Source: Halobacteriales archaeon (GTDB lineage Archaea; Halobacteriota; Halobacteria; Halorutilales; JAHENH01). From it: a DNA stretch of 64,000 nt. Position numbers and translations under genes: made by a program. The notes beneath the pieces are model-generated. The model did not search any database, was not told where the DNA came from, and saw nothing but the letters and a program-made list of their open reading frames with translations. Below, piece after piece: positions 54,530-63,566 of this stretch (position 1 is the first letter of the stretch; every line of letters starts with the position of its first letter). The stretch is from the NCBI GenBank assembly GCA_018609935.1, contig JAHENH010000100.1, forward strand, positions 15,449 to 79,448, in the 5' to 3' direction.

Positions 54530-55972
54530 TTAGGTTTCTTTTGTTTGTTTCTTGTTTTCCAGTTCTTGTCTTAGAGATTTGTTGACTTTCCCAGGATCTA
54601 TACTTCCACCTGTTTTTTCCATTACTTGTCCAACAAGATAGTTTATGGCTTTTTTTTCTCCATTGATGTAGTCCTGTGCAGCGTCAGGATTTTCTTCTAT
54701 GGTTTCACGTACAACATTTTCTGCTTTAGCTCCTTGGTCTTTTGTTAGTTTTTCTTTTTTTACTATTTCTATTGGTGGTATAGAATTATCAAGCGCTTTT
54801 CTAAGAGCTTCTACTGCACTTCTATCTGTTATCTTGTCTCCTTCAATTAATTTAAGTAGTTCAACAAATTCCTGGTATTCTATACTATCTATTGACATAT
54901 CCCTATAGTTTAGTTCCCGTAGAAGTTCATCTGCAACCCAGGTGGAAGCTATTTTTGGATTTATTTCTTCTGTAATTTTTTCATAAAAATCAGCTATAGA
55001 TTTTTTAGAAGTTAGTTTTTCTGCTTCTTCCTCAGATATACTATATTGTTTTTGTATTCTTTCCCTTCTTTTTTCCGGAAGTTCAGGTAGTTTTACAGTT
55101 TTTTCTATAGGGTTGGTGTTTATATCTGGTAGGTCTCCTTCCTCGAAATAACGATAATCATGTTCCTGTTCTTTTTGGCGTAGACTAGTAGTAATTCCTT
55201 TATCTTCATCATAATGACGTGTCTCTCTTTCTATTTCTGTTCCTCGTTTTATAAGGTTTTTCTGTCGTGTTATTTCATAGGATAGAGCTTTCTCCACTCC
55301 TTTAGTAGATCCTATATTTTTTACTTCTGCTCTTTTCCCACTTAAAGAAATATTTACATCAACACGTAAAGCTCCATTTCGTTCCGCATCAAAAACATCC
55401 AGATATTCAAGTATTTCTCTTAATTTATCAAGGAATGCCCTAGCTTGTTTTGGAGAAGAAAAATCAGGTTCGGTTACAATCTCTACAAGTGGTACACCAG
55501 ACCTGTTATAGTCAACTAATACGTTATTTTTACCGGCTCCTTTGTGCACTAAAGCCCCTGGATCCTCTTCTATATGTGCTCTCCTTATATCTACAGTGTT
55601 TTTTTTGCTGTCTACCTCAAAAGTGATTTCTCCTTTTTCAGCTATAGGTCTATTATACTGAGTTATCTGGAAGTTCTTTGGAAGATCAGGATAAAAATAG
55701 TTTTTACGGTCAAACTTAGTATTTTCAGCAATATCACATTCTAATGCCTTCCCTATCTTTATAGCATAATCTAATGCTTTTTTATTAACTACAGGTAAAG
55801 AACCGGGAAGACCCAAACAAACAGGACAAACAGAAGAATTAGGGTTGTCTGTATCATAATCAGTAGAACACCCACAGAAAAGCTTTGTGTCCGTATCTAG
55901 CTGGACATGTATTTCTAAACCTATAGTTACATCATAACCATCATCCATATCTGGGTTTGTGTAGAAGACCAT
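54530..55972 (-). CDS. gatB: Asp/Glu-tRNA amidotransferase subunit B
   Basis: tRNA-binding and kinase subunit of GatCAB. In 480 aa: VTIGLEIHVQLDTDTKLFCGCST, zinc CxxC pairs (CGC and CPVC in VCPVCLGLPGSLPVVN), FDRKNYFYPDLPKNFQITQY, IRRAHIEEDPG-type DIRRAHIEEDPGAL, and the C-terminal YqeY-like tail domain (NPDAAQDYINGEKKAINYLVGQVMEKTGG). A start at the internal Met (MDDGYDVTIGLE) fits the family better than the upstream one used here. It is divergent from gatC with 29 bases between, so both promoters overlap there. In Archaea GatCAB mainly makes Asn-tRNA, while GatDE makes Gln-tRNA. Confidence 0.95.
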   Translation of the reverse strand: MVFYTNPDMDDGYDVTIGLEIHVQLDTDTKLFCGCSTDYDTDNPNSSVCPVCLGLPGSLPVVNKKALDYAIKIGKALECDIAENTKFDRKNYFYPDLPKNFQITQYNRPIAEKGEITFEVDSKKNTVDIRRAHIEEDPGALVHKGAGKNNVLVDYNRSGVPLVEIVTEPDFSSPKQARAFLDKLREILEYLDVFDAERNGALRVDVNISLSGKRAEVKNIGSTKGVEKALSYEITRQKNLIKRGTEIERETRHYDEDKGITTSLRQKEQEHDYRYFEEGDLPDINTNPIEKTVKLPELPEKRRERIQKQYSISEEEAEKLTSKKSIADFYEKITEEINPKIASTWVADELLRELNYRDMSIDSIEYQEFVELLKLIEGDKITDRSAVEALRKALDNSIPPIEIVKKEKLTKDQGAKAENVVRETIEENPDAAQDYINGEKKAINYLVGQVMEKTGGSIDPGKVNKSLRQELENKKQTKET

Positions 55973-56001
55973 AAAAGTATGTCGAGCTTAGCTGAGAATA
56001 G

Positions 56002-56274
56002 ATGACTAGAGTTACGTCTCAAGACGTAGAAAAGATAGCTGATCTCGCCCAGCTAGACCTAGAAAATCCGGAAGAATTTGTAGAAGGATTCAACGAAATA
56101 TTAGATTATTTTGAAGAGCTAGATGAAATCCCAGAAACAGTAAACATAGATGAAGAATTTGAAAACGTAGTTAGATCTGATGAAATAAAACATGGAATAA
56201 CCCACAGTGATGCCATAAAAAACGCAGCAGAAACAGAGGATGGATATATAAAGTCAAGCTATGAGCAAAGATAG
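56002..56274 (+). CDS. gatC: Asp/Glu-tRNA amidotransferase subunit C
   Basis: Small stabilising subunit that wraps around GatA. In 90 aa: VTSQDVEKIADLAQLDL, FVEGFNEILDYFEELDEI and a C-terminal stretch with VVRSDEIKHGITHSDAIKNAAETEDGYIK that corresponds to the family LRxDxxxxSLxxExxLxNAP motif. It overlaps gatA by 14 bases, giving tight coupling. The ATG is the only good start. Confidence 0.93.
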   Translation: MTRVTSQDVEKIADLAQLDLENPEEFVEGFNEILDYFEELDEIPETVNIDEEFENVVRSDEIKHGITHSDAIKNAAETEDGYIKSSYEQR

Positions 56275-57529
56275 ATATAACTCATTCATAAATAAATGTA
56301 ATATTGGAGGCGGGGAAGGTAGACTTGAAGACCTTAAGATTGGAATAAAAGACAATATCTCAACAAAAGGAATTGAAACCACCTGCGGATCAGAAATACT
56401 TAAAGGATATATACCCCCATTTGATGCTACAGCAGTAAAGAGAATCAAAGAAGAAGGAGGGAAGATAGTAGGAAAAACAAATATGGACGAATTTGGAATG
56501 GGTAATACAACAGAAACAAGTGCATATGGACCTACTAAAAACCCAATAGATGAAGACTATGTACCAGGAGGATCTTCTGGAGGAAGTGCAGCAGCTGTAG
56601 CATCAAAACAAGTAGATATAGCTCTAGGTACAGACACAGGAGGATCCGTCAGATGTCCATCAGCTTTCTGTGAAATCATAGGCCTAAAACCAACATATGG
56701 GCTTGTCTCACGATATGGTCTCATTGCATATGCAAACTCACTAGAAACTATTGGCCCAATGGCTAGATCCATAGAAGATATCGCTTTAATGCTAGATGTC
56801 ATATCAGGAAAAGACAAAAAAGACGCAACATGTAACAAAGAATCTGAAAACTATCTTAAATCTATAAAAAACCACCAAATAAAAAACTTGGATGTTGGAA
56901 TACCTAAAGAACTTCTAGACAGAGAAGACATGAATATAGAAACCGAAGTCGAAGAGGTCTTTAAAGATTCTCTAGATGATATGGAAAAAAAAGAAGTGTC
57001 ATCAAAAAATATCTCTATGCCTTCTCTAAAATATTCTCTTTCATCATATTATGTAATCGCAACTGGAGAAGCATCTAGTAATCTAGCCAGATACGACGGA
57101 ATAAGATATGGTAAAAATGAGGGATCCATAAAACAAACAAGATCAAATTTTGGTGAAGAAGTGAAAAGAAGAATAATGCTTGGTACATACGGTCTAAGTG
57201 AAGGTTACTACGGTAAATACTACCAAAAAGCTCAAAATGCAAGAAAGCTAGTTAAACAGGACTTTGAAAAAGCTCTAAACAAAGTCGACATAATAGCTAC
57301 CCCAACTATGCCTGTCACCCCATTCAAAATTGGTGAATCTATGTCCCCAATCCAAAACTATCTAGCCGACATAAACACTGTTCCAGTAAACCTAGCAGGA
57401 GTGCCCTCAATAAGTATTCCATGCGGAAGAGTAAACGGACTTCCTGTAGGAATCCAATTAATATCCGGTAAATTCGAAGAAACAAAACTATTAAAAACTG
57501 CAAAACTATTCAGAAAAACACTAACCTAA
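56261..57529 (+). CDS. gatA: Asp/Glu-tRNA amidotransferase subunit A
   Basis: Glutaminase of the amidase-signature family that frees ammonia for tRNA amidation. In 422 aa: the catalytic Lys in IGIKDNISTKG, GKTNMDEFGMGNTTE, the Ser-Gly-rich PGGSSGGSAAAVASKQ with the cis-Ser, LGTDTGGSVRCPSAFC with the nucleophile Ser, and the C-terminal NLAGVPSISIPCGRVNGLPVGIQL. The catalytic triad is complete. It is somewhat shorter than bacterial GatA (about 480), as in many archaea. Its start lies inside gatC. The 3' end is strongly A/C-rich (about 13 G+T in 60 bases, hand-counted). Confidence 0.95.
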   Translation: MSKDRYNSFINKCNIGGGEGRLEDLKIGIKDNISTKGIETTCGSEILKGYIPPFDATAVKRIKEEGGKIVGKTNMDEFGMGNTTETSAYGPTKNPIDEDYVPGGSSGGSAAAVASKQVDIALGTDTGGSVRCPSAFCEIIGLKPTYGLVSRYGLIAYANSLETIGPMARSIEDIALMLDVISGKDKKDATCNKESENYLKSIKNHQIKNLDVGIPKELLDREDMNIETEVEEVFKDSLDDMEKKEVSSKNISMPSLKYSLSSYYVIATGEASSNLARYDGIRYGKNEGSIKQTRSNFGEEVKRRIMLGTYGLSEGYYGKYYQKAQNARKLVKQDFEKALNKVDIIATPTMPVTPFKIGESMSPIQNYLADINTVPVNLAGVPSISIPCGRVNGLPVGIQLISGKFEETKLLKTAKLFRKTLT

Positions 57530-57651
57530 AAACAGAATAATAAATCTATTTAATAAAAAATTAAGCCATCAAATAAAATATCCATCAGATAGAATATATA
57601 TATCATAAATTTATCAAACTATATATATGGTTTATATAGGGACAGTATTTT

Positions 57652-58311
57652 CTAATTGATTGAGGCTGTCATACTTCTTAGTAGTTTTATGCCGTCTTCA
57701 CTTCCAAGATATGTATCTGTAGCTCTTTCAGGATGTGGCATCATTGAAGCTATATTGTTTTGTTCTCCAAGTATACCTGCAAGGTTTTGGATGCTTCCAT
57801 TTGGGTTTGAGTCTTCTGTAGCTTCACCATTTTTATCTACATATCTGAAAAGAGGTTTTATATTTTTATCTTCAGATATATATCTTCCTTCAGCATGGGC
57901 TATTGGCATATCTATTATATCACCTTCATCAAAATATCTAGTAAAAGGAGTGTTTGAGTTTTCAACTCTAAGTTTTACTCTTTCACATTGAAACCTAGAG
58001 GATATATTTGGAGCATATGCACCAGGAACAATTCCAGATTCACATAATATCTGTGCTCCATTACATATACCTAATACTGGTTTCCCTTTTTTTGCTATTT
58101 CTTTAACGTCGTCCATTATAGGAGTGTTAGCAGCAATAGCTCCAGCTCTAAGGTAGTCACCATAAGAAAAGCCACCAGGCAATATAACACCATCAAACCC
58201 TTTTAAAGAATCTTTATACCAAACTAACTTTGAATCTATATCTATTTTATCTAAGGCCTTTTTTACATCCAGATCACAGTTAGAGCCACCAAACTGCAGT
58301 ATAGCTATCAT
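57652..58311 (-). CDS. purQ: Phosphoribosylformylglycinamidine synthase subunit PurQ
   Basis: Glutaminase subunit feeding ammonia to PurL. In 219 aa: IAILQFGGSNCDLDV, GVILPGGFSYGDYLRAGAIAA, nucleophile in VLGICNGAQILCESGIVPGA, and the catalytic His-Glu in MMPHPERATD. It overlaps purS by four bases (ATGA), so the two are translationally coupled. purL lies divergently, 210 bases beyond purS. Confidence 0.96.
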   Translation of the reverse strand: MIAILQFGGSNCDLDVKKALDKIDIDSKLVWYKDSLKGFDGVILPGGFSYGDYLRAGAIAANTPIMDDVKEIAKKGKPVLGICNGAQILCESGIVPGAYAPNISSRFQCERVKLRVENSNTPFTRYFDEGDIIDMPIAHAEGRYISEDKNIKPLFRYVDKNGEATEDSNPNGSIQNLAGILGEQNNIASMMPHPERATDTYLGSEDGIKLLRSMTASIN

Positions 58312-58550
58312 TCTATAGATATTTCATATCTATGTATAGTAGGGTTAGCTAGAAGTCTTTGACACATTTCTTCAGCTTCATCTCTAGCTTTTTCTCTGTC
58401 TTCAACATCTATATCAAAACTGAACTCTTCTCTACGGTTTAGATCATCTATATCAAACCCAAGACGCTTCAAAGATCTTTCTATTGTCTTTGCCTCAGGA
58501 TCCATGATACCCTCTTTTAAATATACACTAACAACAGCTTTATATGTCAT
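58308..58550 (-). CDS. purS: Phosphoribosylformylglycinamidine synthase subunit PurS
   Basis: Small subunit bridging PurQ and small-type PurL. In 80 aa: YKAVVSVYLKEGIMDPEAKTIERSLKRLGF, then the second strand around DRREEFSFDIDVEDR-like NRREEFSFDIDVEDREKARDEAEEMCQRLLANPTIHRYEI. Normal length and pattern. First gene of the purS-purQ pair. Confidence 0.95.
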   Translation of the reverse strand: MTYKAVVSVYLKEGIMDPEAKTIERSLKRLGFDIDDLNRREEFSFDIDVEDREKARDEAEEMCQRLLANPTIHRYEISIE

Positions 58551-58761
58551 CTTTAACCAATTTTTTCACTTAAATACAAATTCGTATTACAGAGTATTTA
58601 ACAATTATTTAATAAAAGAAAAAATATTTGGGTTGTCAAAATACTAAAAATATATTAGATATTTTTGGTTGTTTTTTGTTTATATATTTGGAGTTAATTG
58701 GAGTGGTTTACAAAGATAGGTTCCTATTTAGTATATAGAAAAAACATTGAATAAATAAAAT

Positions 58762-60810
58762 ATGGTTAACAGTGATGATTTAAAGTTAATTGAAGATAGA
58801 ATAGGTAGAAAACCTAACAGTATAGAGAAGGGGCTTTTTGAACAGTTATGGAGTGAACATTGTGCTTACAGATCCTCACGTGGCTTTCTTAAAGATCTTC
58901 CCGTGAAAGGAGATAATGTTTTGGTGGATCCAGGAGATGATGCAGGAGTTATAGATGTTGGTGGGGAGAAGATAGCATTAGGTATTGAGAGCCATAATCA
59001 TCCAAGCTATGTGGATCCATATAATGGAGCTGCTACAGGTGTTGGAGGTATAGTTAGAGATATTCTTTCGATGGGGGCTCGACCTATTGCTCTCTTTGAT
59101 TGTTTATATTTTGGAGAATTTGAACAAGAAGAAACAAGATATCTATTTGAGGGGGTGGTAGAAGGAATATCAGATTATGGGAATTCGATAGGTGTTCCTA
59201 CAGTGGGTGGACAAGTGTTCTTTGATGAAGGATATGAAGGTAATCCATTAGTAAATGTAGCATGTATCGGTAGAGTTGAGGGAGATATTTTGACGGGTGG
59301 TCTTAAAGAAGAAGGAAATAAACTTATTTTAGTGGGTGCAGCTACTGGACGTGATGGCCTTGGAGGTGCTTCTTTTGCTAGTGAAGAACTTGAAGAGGAT
59401 GCTGAAATAGAAGATCGATCTTCTGTACAGATAGGGGACCCATATACTGAGAAGCTACTAATAGATGCTACTTTAGAGATTAAAGAACATATAGAAGCAG
59501 CAAGAGACCTTGGTGCTGCAGGCTTGGGTGGAGCCTCATGTGAGATGGCTGCAGACGGTGGTCTAGGAGCTAATATATACCTAGATAAAGTTCATCTTAG
59601 AGAAGATCTAGATCCATTAGAGATACTTTTAAGTGAATCTCAAGAGAGGATGTTGTTTGAAGCTAGAGAAGAAGAAATAAAATATATTGAAGAAAAAGCT
59701 GAAAAATACGATTTAGAATCTAGTGTCATAGGAGAAGTTACATCAAATGGAAAATATACGGCATTATTTGAGGGGGAAACAATAGTAAATTTACCCGCAA
59801 AATTCGTTGCTGAAGGCGCTCCCTTAAATAAATTAGAAGTCAAAAAGACTAATAGAAACCTAGAACAGAAAGCTAAAATCGAAGATAGAAATGATATACT
59901 AGATATTTTATCTTTCCCTAATAACGCATCTAAAAAGTGGATATATAGGCAATACGACCACGAGGTAGGTACAAAGACATTAGTTGGTCCTGGAGATGAT
60001 GTAGCAGTATTAGATATATTCGATGAAATACTAGAAAGAAAAGAAGGAAAAGCATTGATGACATCTTCCGGATGTAATCCAGCTAGAGTCTATAAGGATC
60101 CATATAAAGGAGGTAAAGAAGCAGTACTAGAAAATATAATAAATATAGCAGTTAAAGGAGGGAGGCCTATCGCAATGGTTAACTGCCTTAATTTCGGCAG
60201 CCCTGAAAACCCCGAAATATATTGGGAACTAAAGAAAACAATAAAAGGAATGGGGGATGCAGCCGATGATTTTTCTATACCAATAATAGGAGGTAATGTG
60301 TCACTTTATAATGAAACACATATACAAAACACAGAAAAAAGAGGAGCTATAAAACCCACCCCAACAGTTGTAGTAGTAGGTAAAGGACCTATAGACCCAC
60401 CAACTATAGAACTCAACAAAAAAGGAGATATACTATTAATAGATATAAAAGAACCTAGAAAAAAAGATATAGAAAACCTATCCAGAACTATAAAAGATCC
60501 TTCAGTTTCAGCATCACATGATATATCAAAAGGAGGATTAATAGTAAGTCTAGCTGAAATGTCTAAAAAGCTAGGGGCTACAATAGATATCGACAGAACT
60601 GAAAAATTATTCAATGAAACCCCTGGAAAAGCAATCATAGTAACAGACAAACCAGAAAAGATAGAAAGAAAAATCAACCCACTAAAAACCGAAAAAATAG
60701 GAAAAACAAAAAAATCAGGTCTTGAAATAAAAACCCCTAATAAAACAATAAATATAGACCACGACAAAATAAAAGAATCACTAAAATATATAGAAAAGTC
60801 AATGACGTGA
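58762..60810 (+). CDS. purL: Phosphoribosylformylglycinamidine synthase subunit PurL
   Basis: ATP-dependent FGAM synthase, small bacterial/archaeal type working with PurS and PurQ. In 682 aa: [18 protein letters not shown] near residue 27, [46 protein letters not shown] region near 72-110, [19 protein letters not shown] near 255, and a second nucleotide half with [35 protein letters not shown] and [18 protein letters not shown]. All motifs are present. Its TGA stop is part of tgaactaccccgg, a hairpin-linked IS right end on the minus strand. G/T on the coding strand drops from about 39 to 14 of 60 along the gene (hand-counted). Confidence 0.96.
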   Translation: MVNSDDLKLIEDRIGRKPNSIEKGLFEQLWSEHCAYRSSRGFLKDLPVKGDNVLVDPGDDAGVIDVGGEKIALGIESHNHPSYVDPYNGAATGVGGIVRDILSMGARPIALFDCLYFGEFEQEETRYLFEGVVEGISDYGNSIGVPTVGGQVFFDEGYEGNPLVNVACIGRVEGDILTGGLKEEGNKLILVGAATGRDGLGGASFASEELEEDAEIEDRSSVQIGDPYTEKLLIDATLEIKEHIEAARDLGAAGLGGASCEMAADGGLGANIYLDKVHLREDLDPLEILLSESQERMLFEAREEEIKYIEEKAEKYDLESSVIGEVTSNGKYTALFEGETIVNLPAKFVAEGAPLNKLEVKKTNRNLEQKAKIEDRNDILDILSFPNNASKKWIYRQYDHEVGTKTLVGPGDDVAVLDIFDEILERKEGKALMTSSGCNPARVYKDPYKGGKEAVLENIINIAVKGGRPIAMVNCLNFGSPENPEIYWELKKTIKGMGDAADDFSIPIIGGNVSLYNETHIQNTEKRGAIKPTPTVVVVGKGPIDPPTIELNKKGDILLIDIKEPRKKDIENLSRTIKDPSVSASHDISKGGLIVSLAEMSKKLGATIDIDRTEKLFNETPGKAIIVTDKPEKIERKINPLKTEKIGKTKKSGLEIKTPNKTINIDHDKIKESLKYIEKSMT

Positions 60811-60900
60811 ACTACCCCGGAGTCAAGCTTCGGGATACTCTCGCTTTAACTATTATAGACTACACCCCCGCTAAAACTAGTGTAATCCAATCTTAACTAT
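60807..60900 (-). mobile_element. IS1341-like right-end scar at the purL stop
   Basis: On the minus strand this reads a stem (CCCGAAG pairing with CTCCGGG, one G-T pair) followed by GTAGTTCAC, the outer end common to haloarchaeal IS1341-type elements. The string gactacacccccgctaaaac near 60862 may be the opposite edge. Less than 100 bases remain, and no transposase. Confidence 0.5.
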
Positions 60901-61011
60901 CACCAGATAAATAAATAAAATACATCTTTAGTTTCATATATTTAGACTGGTCTAATATAGATTAGGTAAGTTAACAAAATTCTTATAGACGGAGGATCTA
61001 TCCTGGATTAG

Positions 61012-61084
61012 GCCCGGGTGGTGTAGGGGCTTATCATACTGCCCTGTCACGGCAGTGACGCGGGTTCAAATCCCGCCTCGGGCG
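61012..61084 (+). tRNA. tRNA-Asp (GTC)
   Basis: 73-nt cloverleaf: acceptor GCCCGGG/CTCGGGC (one G-T pair), discriminator G, anticodon stem CTGCC/GGCAG with loop CTGTCAC (anticodon GTC), T-arm GCGGG/CCCGC around TTCAAAT. CCA is not encoded. Confidence 0.96.
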
Positions 61085-61158
61085 ATCCCTATATAGTATT
61101 TAATTCACTAATAAATTCTACATTAATTCAAAAACATGTTTTGTGGTCCCTTCCAGAA

Positions 61159-61440
61159 TGTCAACTTCTCCGCTCTAAAGGGATGGAGCTTGTTAGTGAG
61201 CCTTGTTGATTTCGCTGAGGGATTGACCCTCAGGAGGGGTCAAGTCATCGGCTCCTAACTTAAGGGCTAGCTGACAGTTAGCCCTCTCTTCGATGAGACT
61301 TTTGCCCACCGAAGAGTGTTATACGGGAACCGTTCCGTTCCCACCAAATTTATGATCTATAAACTATTAAATGTAAGAAGAGTCCATGTATCCCACATCC
61401 TGAAGGAAGGGGTTTTATTGCTTCCTTACAAACCAACGAA
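61159..61440 (-). mobile_element. Non-autonomous IS605/IS1341-like remnant with hairpin-rich RNA-like core
   Basis: GC-rich patch of about 280 bases without a gene, 75 bases after tRNA-Asp. The left edge, tgtcaacttctccgctctaa, is the complement of a right end finishing GAAGTTGACA with a stem of the form CTCC/GGAG. Inside, on the minus strand, stems CTGAGGG-tcaat-CCCTCAG and GGGCTA/TAGCCC stand close together. The right edge gcttccttacaaaccaacga matches the right edge of the 29.3 kb remnant. It looks like tnpB-less copies of one element type. Confidence 0.55.
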
Positions 61441-61485
61441 GAATAAAAAACGAATCTGTAAAGTTAATTATATGTTTTATGTTGG

Positions 61486-62100
61486 TTAGTTGTTTTTAAT
61501 CCATTTTTTAACTTTTTTTATTAATGCTCCTTCTCTTATTATTTTCCAAGAATTTGTATCTACTACAGTACTACCTTTACCGTGTGTGGTTTTACCTCCA
61601 TCTAATACAAGGTCTACTTTTTGTATGAATTTTTTATTTAGTTCTTCTATTTTTCTTGCTTCTTTCTGTCCTGAAAAATTAGCGCTTGTACTGGTTATGG
61701 GGGAGTATCTAGAAAGGAGGTTTAAAGCCATTTTATTATTAGGTATCCGTATTCCTATTTTATTTTCATATGTAATTCCATCTGGAAACTCATATCTAGA
61801 AGATAATAAAGGAGTTACAGGCCCTGGGAGAAATTCCTCTAGAAAATTTTTAGTTTTTGGGGTAGTTTTAGCATATTTTTCTATTTGTTCTATATTAGGG
61901 AGGGCTATAGATATTGGATTAGATTTTTCTCTCTCTTTAACTCTAAAAACTTTATCTACACTATCGCTATCAAATGCATTACCTCCTAGCCCATATACTG
62001 TTTCTGTGGGATAAACAACTAATCCTCCATTTTTTAATATTTTTATAGCTTTGTCTATATCTTTAGTTATTTTTTTGTCTGTATCTTCTATACTATTCAT
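61486..62100 (-). CDS. Threonylcarbamoyl-AMP synthase (Sua5/YrdC family)
   Basis: Makes threonylcarbamoyl-adenylate for the t6A modification of ANN-decoding tRNAs. In 204 aa: AIKILKNGGLVVYPTETVYGLGGNAFD near the N-terminus, VKEREKSNPISIALPNIEQIEKYA, FLPGPVTPLL, ITSTSANFSGQKEA and DGGKTTHGKGSTVVD. These are all YrdC-domain landmarks; no C-terminal Sua5 domain is present, so it is the short YrdC form. It lies six bases downstream of the Cmi4-like gene on the same strand. Confidence 0.93.
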   Translation of the reverse strand: MNSIEDTDKKITKDIDKAIKILKNGGLVVYPTETVYGLGGNAFDSDSVDKVFRVKEREKSNPISIALPNIEQIEKYAKTTPKTKNFLEEFLPGPVTPLLSSRYEFPDGITYENKIGIRIPNNKMALNLLSRYSPITSTSANFSGQKEARKIEELNKKFIQKVDLVLDGGKTTHGKGSTVVDTNSWKIIREGALIKKVKKWIKNN

Positions 62101-62106
62101 TAGGTT

Positions 62107-62679
62107 CTATATGTCTACTCCTACCTCCATGTCTTCTGTTGCTTCTTTTAGTCCTTTTTCTTTGACTTCTGATGTCATTCTCTCAGCAATTCCTTCATCA
62201 CTTAGTACCTCTTCAAATCTTTCTCTATATGGTTTATTTTCAGCATTCATAATTCTTGAATAAAATCTAACAATATTTTCTTCTATATCTATTTTTTCTG
62301 ATTTTTCAGATATAGATAACTCACTAGTTTTTATTTCATCAAGGTCAAATGGAGCTTCATCTAGGTCTGAGCTACGCTGTAGATAAAGTTCCCCTCTTAT
62401 GTCTCTTACTTCACTTTCATCAGTATCTATAGTTTCAGATATCTCTTTATCACTTTCACCCTCAAAGAATAGTCTAACTATTTCTATAGCTTTTTCTTCA
62501 GCAACATCAATTTCTGCTCCATCCTGTTTTTTTATCTCTTCTATGATCCTACTTAGTTTTTCATTAATACTCAGAGATCCTATCTCTTCTTCTTTTTCTT
62601 CTTTAACAGTAGTTTTATCTAGATTCTCTAGTACTTCTTTAAATTGTTCATCACTTCCCATGAGCAAAGATTTATTCAC
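62107..62679 (-). CDS. Conditioned-medium-induced protein 4 (Cmi4)-like protein
   Basis: Soluble acidic protein of 190 aa resembling, from memory, the haloarchaeal protein annotated conditioned medium-induced protein 4. Shared features: a helix-turn-helix-like middle (IVRLFFEGESDKEISETIDTDESEVRDIRGELYLQRSSDLDEAPFDLDEIK), then IVRFYSRIMNAENKPYRERFEEVLSDEGIAERMTSEVKEKGL and the ending EATEDMEVGVDI. The first part looks like sigma-70-region-4-type repeats, suggesting DNA binding, but no function is established. A start at the second Met (MGSDEQF) is also possible. It is probably cotranscribed with the YrdC gene six bases downstream. It is a good marker of haloarchaeal kinship. Confidence 0.7.
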   Translation of the reverse strand: MNKSLLMGSDEQFKEVLENLDKTTVKEEKEEEIGSLSINEKLSRIIEEIKKQDGAEIDVAEEKAIEIVRLFFEGESDKEISETIDTDESEVRDIRGELYLQRSSDLDEAPFDLDEIKTSELSISEKSEKIDIEENIVRFYSRIMNAENKPYRERFEEVLSDEGIAERMTSEVKEKGLKEATEDMEVGVDI

Positions 62680-63047
62680 CCTGTGAATAAAAAGGTATCG
62701 TCAAAAGCCTAATAACTTGATAGAAAATAACTATATATACTTTACGAAAAAGAAAAACAATTGAATTGGAAAGATAGAAATTTAAGATATACATATCGTT
62801 AGTATATTAATAAATAAGCGTTTTTATTCTTTAGTCTTTAATTTATAGAGAGAATTAAAGTATTTACACTATTTTCTAGGATATAAAATTTAGTCCAATT
62901 TGATAGTTTGTCTTGTTTTTTTCAGATTTTAAAATAACTACATAAAAAAGGTATAAATTAAATTTATGTAGACGGTCGTAAGAAAAATATAGACAGGTGT
63001 TAGGCGGAAGTTTTAAATGTAAAACTAACTTAAAGAAAACAGATAAA
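62680..63047. other. Divergent intergenic region
   Basis: About 370 very AT-rich bases between the Cmi4-like gene and UPF0058 copy 2. I see no gene, repeat or clear structured RNA; it presumably holds the two divergent promoters. Confidence 0.5.
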
Positions 63048-63293
63048 ATGCAGAAGGAAGAACTTATACATCTGCATTCTTTAATGGCAGAACTAAAAGA
63101 TTATGTAGATGAAAAGGAAGATGAAATAGACGCAGATTTTGAAGAATACCAAACACTTGAAACAAGTCCAGTGCATGTCCATAGATCAAAATCAGAACAT
63201 AAACATGCAATTTTTGTACTAGGAGAAGAACTAAATGAATCAGTAGGAAAAGAACCCTCAAAAGAAGCCAAGCCAGAAACTGAACTTAGATAA
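63048..63293 (+). CDS. UPF0058 family protein (copy 2)
   Basis: Paralog of the 34 kb gene. The ATG chosen gives MQKEELIHLHSLMAELKDYV, which aligns with the family start; an upstream in-frame start would add 17 non-conserved residues. The core VHVHRSKSEHKHAIFVLGEEL matches copy 1. An acidic insertion (DEKEDEIDADFEEY) follows the first helix. At 81 aa it is normal. It stands alone between non-coding AT-rich gaps. Confidence 0.88.
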   Translation: MQKEELIHLHSLMAELKDYVDEKEDEIDADFEEYQTLETSPVHVHRSKSEHKHAIFVLGEELNESVGKEPSKEAKPETELR

Positions 63294-63566
63294 AACAAAC
63301 AAAAAATATATAGAACACTACAGTAAAAAAACGAGTTCTCTAAAAAAATCTTATCCATACTAGAATTAAGAATAAAACTAACAAAAAAATAAAATATAAA
63401 AAAATTCATTTTTCCACCAAATATATTAACTTCTGAACGTTTAGACCAAATACCTAAAATCAATTAAAACATATAGATATCCCTCATATAATTAAACTAC
63501 ATATTATATTATATAGATAATTAACTAAGTTTTAATTAGAGATACTTACAGATAGTATAGTGTTGT